Of a stretch of DNA of 35,299 nucleotides, positions 31,487 to 35,299 are shown one piece after another (the stretch's first letter is position 1; the number at the start of each line of letters is the position of its first letter). Source of the stretch: Burkholderiales bacterium (GTDB taxonomy: Bacteria > Pseudomonadota > Gammaproteobacteria > Burkholderiales > Burkholderiaceae_C); contig JANYCG010000084.1 of NCBI GenBank assembly GCA_025360385.1, positions 1 to 35,299 on the forward strand, written 5' to 3'. Position numbers and translations under genes: made by a program. The notes below the pieces were generated by a model. The model was given only the letters and a program-made list of their open reading frames with translations, searched no databases and had not been told where the DNA came from.

Positions 31487-32560
31487 ATGGAAAGTGTGCG
31501 TCTTTTTATGTTCCAGCGCTACGCCTGGCTGGCCCTGCTCGCAGCGGCGCTGTTTGGCGCGAGCGCCCCGCTCTCCAAGCTGCTGCTCGCAACCATGGGC
31601 CCGTTCACGCTGGCGGCACTGCTCTATCTGGGCAGCGGCATGGGGTTGATGGCTTACTCTGCGATGTTGCGTTGCCTGAAGACGCGTGTCTTGCAAGAGC
31701 CGCCGCTGGCGCGCAAGGACTGGCCCTGGCTGCTTGGCGCCATCGCCTGCGGCGGCGTGGCAGCGCCGGTGATGTTGCTGTGGGGCCTGACGGGCACGGG
31801 CGGGGCACAAGCCTCGCTGCTGCTGTCCAGCGAAGGGCTGCTGACGGTGCTGCTGGCGGCGGCCTTGTTCCGTGAACATGTGGACAGCCGTATTTGGATC
31901 GGCTCGGGCCTGATGCTCGCCGCTGCCGCTTTGATGGCCTGGCAGCCTGGCACGGTGACCGGGTTTTCGTGGCACGCCGCGGCCATCGTCGGCGCCTGCG
32001 CCCTGTGGGGGCTGGACAACAACCTCACGCGGCCCATCTCGGGGGGCAACCCGGCCGCCATCGCGATGGTCAAGGGCCTGGTGGCTGGCGCTGTCAACCT
32101 GGGCCTGGCCTGGCTCGCTGGCGAAACCCGGCCGAGCCTGCCGCATGCGGCGCTGGCCCTGGGCCTGGGCAGCCTGGCCTATGGTGCCAGCCTGCTGCTC
32201 TACATCCTGGCGCTGCGCCACCTGGGCAGCGCCCGCACCGCAGCGCATTTCGGCGCCGCGCCCTTCTTCGGAGCGGGCCTGTCAGTCCTGCTTCTGAACG
32301 AACCCGTCACCCTCACGCTGGCCGCAGCCTGCGCACTGGCGCTGGGGGCGACCTGGCTGGCGCTGTCCGAGCGGCACGAGCACGCGCATGTGCATGAGCC
32401 GATGCAGCACACGCACCGCCACGCGCACGACGCCCACCACCAGCATGCCCACGACGCGGACGACGGCCCGGAGCCCCACGCGCACCCGCACCGGCACGAG
32501 CCTTTGCGCCACAACCACCCGCACCTGCCCGACTTGCACCACCGCCACGGGCACTTGTGA
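31487..32560 (+). CDS. EamA/DMT-family permease with His-rich C-terminal tail
   Basis: A 357-residue protein with two EamA domains (about ten membrane segments), starting RYAWLALLAAALFGASAPLSKLLL and with ACALWGLDNNLTRPISGGNP and AAHFGAAPFFGAGLSVLLLNEPV in the second half. Residues 295-357 form a cytosolic tail of 63 residues with 23 histidines, as HEHAHVHE and HTHRHAHDAHHQHAH. Such tails are known in metal transporters and metallochaperones, so a role in metal export or sensing is likely, though the EamA family more often carries organic solutes. The start is ATG 31487, adjoining a repeat, or ATG 31508; neither has a good ribosome-binding site. It is 104 bp after the CusF-like gene and ends the copper cluster. 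Confidence 0.85.
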   Translation: MESVRLFMFQRYAWLALLAAALFGASAPLSKLLLATMGPFTLAALLYLGSGMGLMAYSAMLRCLKTRVLQEPPLARKDWPWLLGAIACGGVAAPVMLLWGLTGTGGAQASLLLSSEGLLTVLLAAALFREHVDSRIWIGSGLMLAAAALMAWQPGTVTGFSWHAAAIVGACALWGLDNNLTRPISGGNPAAIAMVKGLVAGAVNLGLAWLAGETRPSLPHAALALGLGSLAYGASLLLYILALRHLGSARTAAHFGAAPFFGAGLSVLLLNEPVTLTLAAACALALGATWLALSERHEHAHVHEPMQHTHRHAHDAHHQHAHDADDGPEPHAHPHRHEPLRHNHPHLPDLHHRHGHL

Positions 32561-32656
32561 TTTTGGCGGGTAAGGTGATCCAGACTGCGGGCAAACCAGC
32601 GCTTGTGCAACAGCCCCATTTGGCTTACCATCCGTCTTACATTTTGGAGCCACCCC

Positions 32657-32968
32657 ATGGACACCGCCACACTCTCCAGCAAAGGCCAGCTCGTCATTCC
32701 GCGCCAGGTGCGCGCACTGGCACACCTCATGGCGGGCGACGAATTTGCCGTGAACTACGTGCAGGGCGAAATCCGGCTGCGGCCCTTGAACCGTGCCAAA
32801 ACGACCACCATTGACGACGTGGCGGGCTGCCTGGCCAGGTTCCCCCACACGCCCATGACCGATGAAGAAGCCGAAAAAATCACCAAGGCGCGGCTGCTGG
32901 CCGAAGATATGGCCACCATGACCAAGCCCAAGGCCACCCGCAAGGCGCAAAAAAGCCGCGTCAAATGA
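32657..32968 (+). CDS. vapB: AbrB/SpoVT-type antitoxin (VapB-like)
   Basis: A 103-residue DNA-binding antitoxin. The N-terminal swapped-hairpin domain reads ATLSSKGQLVIPRQVRALAHLMAGDEFAVNYVQGEIRLRP. The C-terminal half is charged and likely wraps the toxin (MTDEEAEKITKARLLAEDM), with a basic end (KATRKAQKSRVK). GGAG seven bases before ATG supports the start. It overlaps vapC by ATGA. As usual it should repress its own operon together with the toxin. Two CTTAC copies 12 bp apart (32624-32628, 32636-32640) just upstream could be operator half-sites. Confidence 0.88.
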   Translation: MDTATLSSKGQLVIPRQVRALAHLMAGDEFAVNYVQGEIRLRPLNRAKTTTIDDVAGCLARFPHTPMTDEEAEKITKARLLAEDMATMTKPKATRKAQKSRVK

Positions 32969-33357
32969 TCGCCATCGACACCAACCTGCTGCTGCGTCTG
33001 GTGCTGGACGACGCTCCAGAGCAGCAAAGCCGTGTGAATGCGCTGTTCAAAACCGGCCAGTTGTTCACCGCGCCTGCCACGGTGCTGCTGGAACTGGTTT
33101 GGGTGCTGCAATCCAGGGGTTTCAGCGCCGCGCACATTGTTCACGGCCTGACCACCTTGCTGGAAATCCCCAACTTCAAGCCCGAGCATGACATCGCCGT
33201 CCGGGAAGCGCTGCACGGCTACCAATCAGGCATGGACTTTGCCGATGCCCTGCATTTGGCCCTGAGCGCTTCCCACCAACAATTCATGACCTTTGACAAA
33301 GCCTTTGCCGCCAAGGCCAAAAAACTCGGTCTGCGCCCCGCCGTGGCGCTGGCATGA
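32965..33357 (+). CDS. vapC: PIN-domain ribonuclease toxin (VapC-like)
   Basis: A 130-residue PIN nuclease. The four acidic metal-binding residues of the family are present: D5 (IAIDTN), E43 (LLELVWVL), D94 (DFADALH; D91 is adjacent) and D111 (MTFDKAF). VapC toxins cut tRNA or rRNA when free of VapB. Its ATG overlaps the vapB stop. Its own stop overlaps the start of the restriction-modification gene by four bases (ATGA, 33354-33357), which is unusual for a toxin-antitoxin pair. Confidence 0.9.
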   Translation: MIAIDTNLLLRLVLDDAPEQQSRVNALFKTGQLFTAPATVLLELVWVLQSRGFSAAHIVHGLTTLLEIPNFKPEHDIAVREALHGYQSGMDFADALHLALSASHQQFMTFDKAFAAKAKKLGLRPAVALA

Positions 33358-35299
33358 CGGGCGCTGTTGACGTGAACGACGACGCGGCAGCCGCTTTTAT
33401 CGGGCGCTGGCAAGGCGTCACCGCCAGCGAGCTGGCCACGGCGCAGAGCTTTGTCATCGAGCTGTGCAAGCTGCTTGCCGTGGAGCCGCCCCACGCCACG
33501 CCCGACCAGTCCTACATGTTCGAGCGGCCGCTCAAGGAAAACCTGGGCGACGGCTCCCAGGCTGACCGGCGCATCGACTGCTACCGCCAAGGCCACTTCG
33601 TGCTGGAGGCCAAAAAGCTCAAGGCGGGCGCCCACACCAAAGGCTTTGACGACGCCCTGCTGCGCGCCCGCGCGCAGGCCGAGGGCTACGCCCGCGCCCT
33701 GCCCGCCGCCGAAGGCCGCCCGCCCTTTTTGCTGGTGGTCGATGTCGGCAACGTGATCGAGCTGTACGCCGAATTCAGCCGGAGCGGCGCCACCTACACG
33801 CCCTTCCCGGACCCGCGCAATCACCGCATCCGCCTGGCGGACCTGGCCGACGCCACGCTGCGCGAACGCCTGCGCCGGGTCTGGACGGACCCGGCCAGCC
33901 TGAACCCCGCCAACGCCAGCGCCCGCGTCACGCGCGAGGTGTCGGCCCAGTTGGCGGTGTTGGCCAAGTCACTGGAGCAATCGGGCCACCGTGCCGACCA
34001 TGTCGCCACCTTTCTGACCCGCGCCCTGTTTTCCATGTTTGCCGAAGACGTGGAACTGCTGCCCAAGGGCAGCTTTCTGGCGCTCCTAGACAAGTTCCGC
34101 CAACAACCCACCGCGCTACAGCAGATGCTGCGCGCCCTGTGGGCCGACATGGACCACGGCGGGTTTTCTGCCGCGCTGGCCACCCAGGTGCTCAAGTTCA
34201 ATGGCAAATTGTTCAAAAATCCCTCGTCGGACGGGTATAGCTTGCTACTAACTTCAGAGCAGATCGGCTTGCTGGCCGGCGCTGCCAAAGCCAACTGGCG
34301 CGAGGTGGAGCCCGCCATCTTCGGGACCCTGCTGGAGCGCGCCCTGAGCGCCAGCGAGCGCCACGCGCTGGGCGCCCACTACACGCCGCGCGCCTACGTG
34401 GAGCGCCTGGTGCTGCCCACCGTGGTAGAGCCCTTGCGCGCCGACTGGGCCAACGCCCAGGCCGCCGCCGTGGTGCTGGCGCATGAAGCGGCCGGACTCA
34501 GTGGCAAGGCCTTTGAGAACAAAATGGCCGAGGCCCGCGCCGAGGTGCGCCGCTTCCACCACCAGCTCTGCACCACCCGCGTGCTGGACCCAGCCTGCGG
34601 CAGCGGCAATTTTCTGTATGTCACGCTGGAGCATTTGAAGCGGCTGGAAGGCGAAGTGCTCAACCAGCTCGAAGCCTTTGGCCAGACGCAAGACAGCCTG
34701 GCGCTGGAGGGCGAAACCGTCACGCTGCAGCAGCTGCGCGGCATCGAGCTTAACGAACGCGCCGCCGCCCTGGCCGAGCTGGTGCTTTGGATAGGCTACC
34801 TGCAGTGGCACATCCGCACCCGGGGCAACAAGGCCGTGGCCGAGCCCGTGGTGCACGACTACGGCAACATTGAAACCCGCGACGCCGTGCTGGCCTGGGA
34901 CGACCTGGAGCCCGCCTATGGCGCTGACGGCGTGCTGCTGACGCGCTGGGACGGCATCACCAAAAAGCCGCACCCGGTCACTGGCCTGCTGGTGCCCGAC
35001 GAAGACGCGCAAGTACCGCAGTGGAAATACCTCAAGCCGCGCAAGGCTGTGTGGCCACAGGCCGATTTCATCGTGGGCAACCCGCCATTTATCGGCGCGG
35101 CCAGCATGCGTGCCGCCTTGGGAGATGGCTACGCGGAAGCCCTGCGCAAGACCTGGCCCAACGTGCCCCAGAGTGCAGACTTTGTGATGTACTGGTGGCA
35201 CCAGGCGGCCCGCATCGTCGGCGAGGGTGCGGCACGGCGCTTTGGGTTCATCACCACCAACAGCCTGCGGCAGACCTTCAACCGCCGCGTGGTGCAGGC
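33354..35299 (+). CDS. MmeI-like type IIL restriction-modification enzyme (3' end outside window)
   Basis: The first 648 codons of a large DNA methyltransferase-nuclease; the frame is open to the window edge. An N-terminal nuclease motif D-x9-ExK is visible at about D73/E83/K85 (RIDCYRQGHFVLEAKK), the same spacing and place as MmeI. A helical spacer (about 190-390) and the ALGAHYTPRAYVERLV segment follow. Methyltransferase motif I is DPACGSGNFLYVTLEHL near 411, and motif IV NPPFIG near 575, indicating adenine methylation. The target-recognition domain would be beyond the window. Such enzymes cut and modify DNA from a single polypeptide. Start ATG 33354 overlaps vapC. Around codons 295-301 the reading frame includes a TAGCTTGCTA sequence resembling the AT-rich repeats. 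Confidence 0.9.
   Translation, partial: MTGAVDVNDDAAAAFIGRWQGVTASELATAQSFVIELCKLLAVEPPHATPDQSYMFERPLKENLGDGSQADRRIDCYRQGHFVLEAKKLKAGAHTKGFDDALLRARAQAEGYARALPAAEGRPPFLLVVDVGNVIELYAEFSRSGATYTPFPDPRNHRIRLADLADATLRERLRRVWTDPASLNPANASARVTREVSAQLAVLAKSLEQSGHRADHVATFLTRALFSMFAEDVELLPKGSFLALLDKFRQQPTALQQMLRALWADMDHGGFSAALATQVLKFNGKLFKNPSSDGYSLLLTSEQIGLLAGAAKANWREVEPAIFGTLLERALSASERHALGAHYTPRAYVERLVLPTVVEPLRADWANAQAAAVVLAHEAAGLSGKAFENKMAEARAEVRRFHHQLCTTRVLDPACGSGNFLYVTLEHLKRLEGEVLNQLEAFGQTQDSLALEGETVTLQQLRGIELNERAAALAELVLWIGYLQWHIRTRGNKAVAEPVVHDYGNIETRDAVLAWDDLEPAYGADGVLLTRWDGITKKPHPVTGLLVPDEDAQVPQWKYLKPRKAVWPQADFIVGNPPFIGAASMRAALGDGYAEALRKTWPNVPQSADFVMYWWHQAARIVGEGAARRFGFITTNSLRQTFNRRVVQ

Noticed and set aside
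1-35299. tRNA, rRNA, transposase or integrase genes.
   Set aside because: None recognised on either strand; the only mobile-like sequence is the palindromic element at 12764-12907.

Overview
The window looks like a GC-rich chromosome segment from a betaproteobacterium of the order Burkholderiales, most likely family Comamonadaceae (Rhodoferax/Polaromonas-like). This is inferred from gene content (Bug/TctC solute receptor, DUF2007, Cus-type and Cop-type copper genes) and from short AT-rich intergenic elements ending in TAG.../...TAGC together with a CCCCC-CGA-GGGGG hairpin repeat, which I associate with that family. No rRNA, tRNA, CRISPR array or transposase gene was found.

Layout. 1-430: the 3' end of a sulfatase. 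515-2290: a TetR regulator divergent from a dihydrodipicolinate-synthase-family aldolase/lyase. 2518-3858: a membrane protein made of two tandem copies of one multi-helix module. 3855-10784 (minus strand): copper/silver efflux cluster 1, read as secreted Cys-rich protein, CusC-like outer-membrane factor, CusB, CusA, CusF; cusC/cusB and cusB/cusA overlap by ATGA. 10917-16545: a thiamine-diphosphate enzyme divergent from a form II molybdenum hydroxylase large subunit plus an MFS carrier. The divergent gap holds a 144-bp palindromic, MITE-like element.

16556-19043 (minus): a DUF2007 protein, an M20 peptidase and a hicAB toxin-antitoxin pair with a perfect inverted repeat just upstream. 19180-24962 (plus): a catabolic cluster of unknown substrate (NTF2-like, Gfo/Idh/MocA oxidoreductase, DUF993 TIM barrel, Bug-type periplasmic receptor, SDR, 3-hydroxyisobutyrate-dehydrogenase-like enzyme), mostly with ATGA or very short junctions. 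25071-26769 (minus): a PaaI-like thioesterase and an Fsr-like MFS protein.

26907-32560 (plus): copper cluster 2, with a second secreted Cys-rich paralogue, a His-tailed small periplasmic protein, a TolC-type lipoprotein, a Tat-exported multicopper oxidase, a cupredoxin, a second CusF-like protein and an EamA permease with a tail of 23 histidines. 32657-35299 (plus): vapB-vapC overlapping by ATGA into an MmeI-like (type IIL) restriction-modification gene that runs off the window.

Together the two copper clusters cover periplasmic chaperoning (CusF), Cu(I)/Ag(I) expulsion through a CusCBA channel and Cu(I) oxidation by the multicopper oxidase. Each is headed by a member of the same small secreted Cys-rich family, which is the best candidate for an under-described component. 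No copper-responsive regulator lies in the window.
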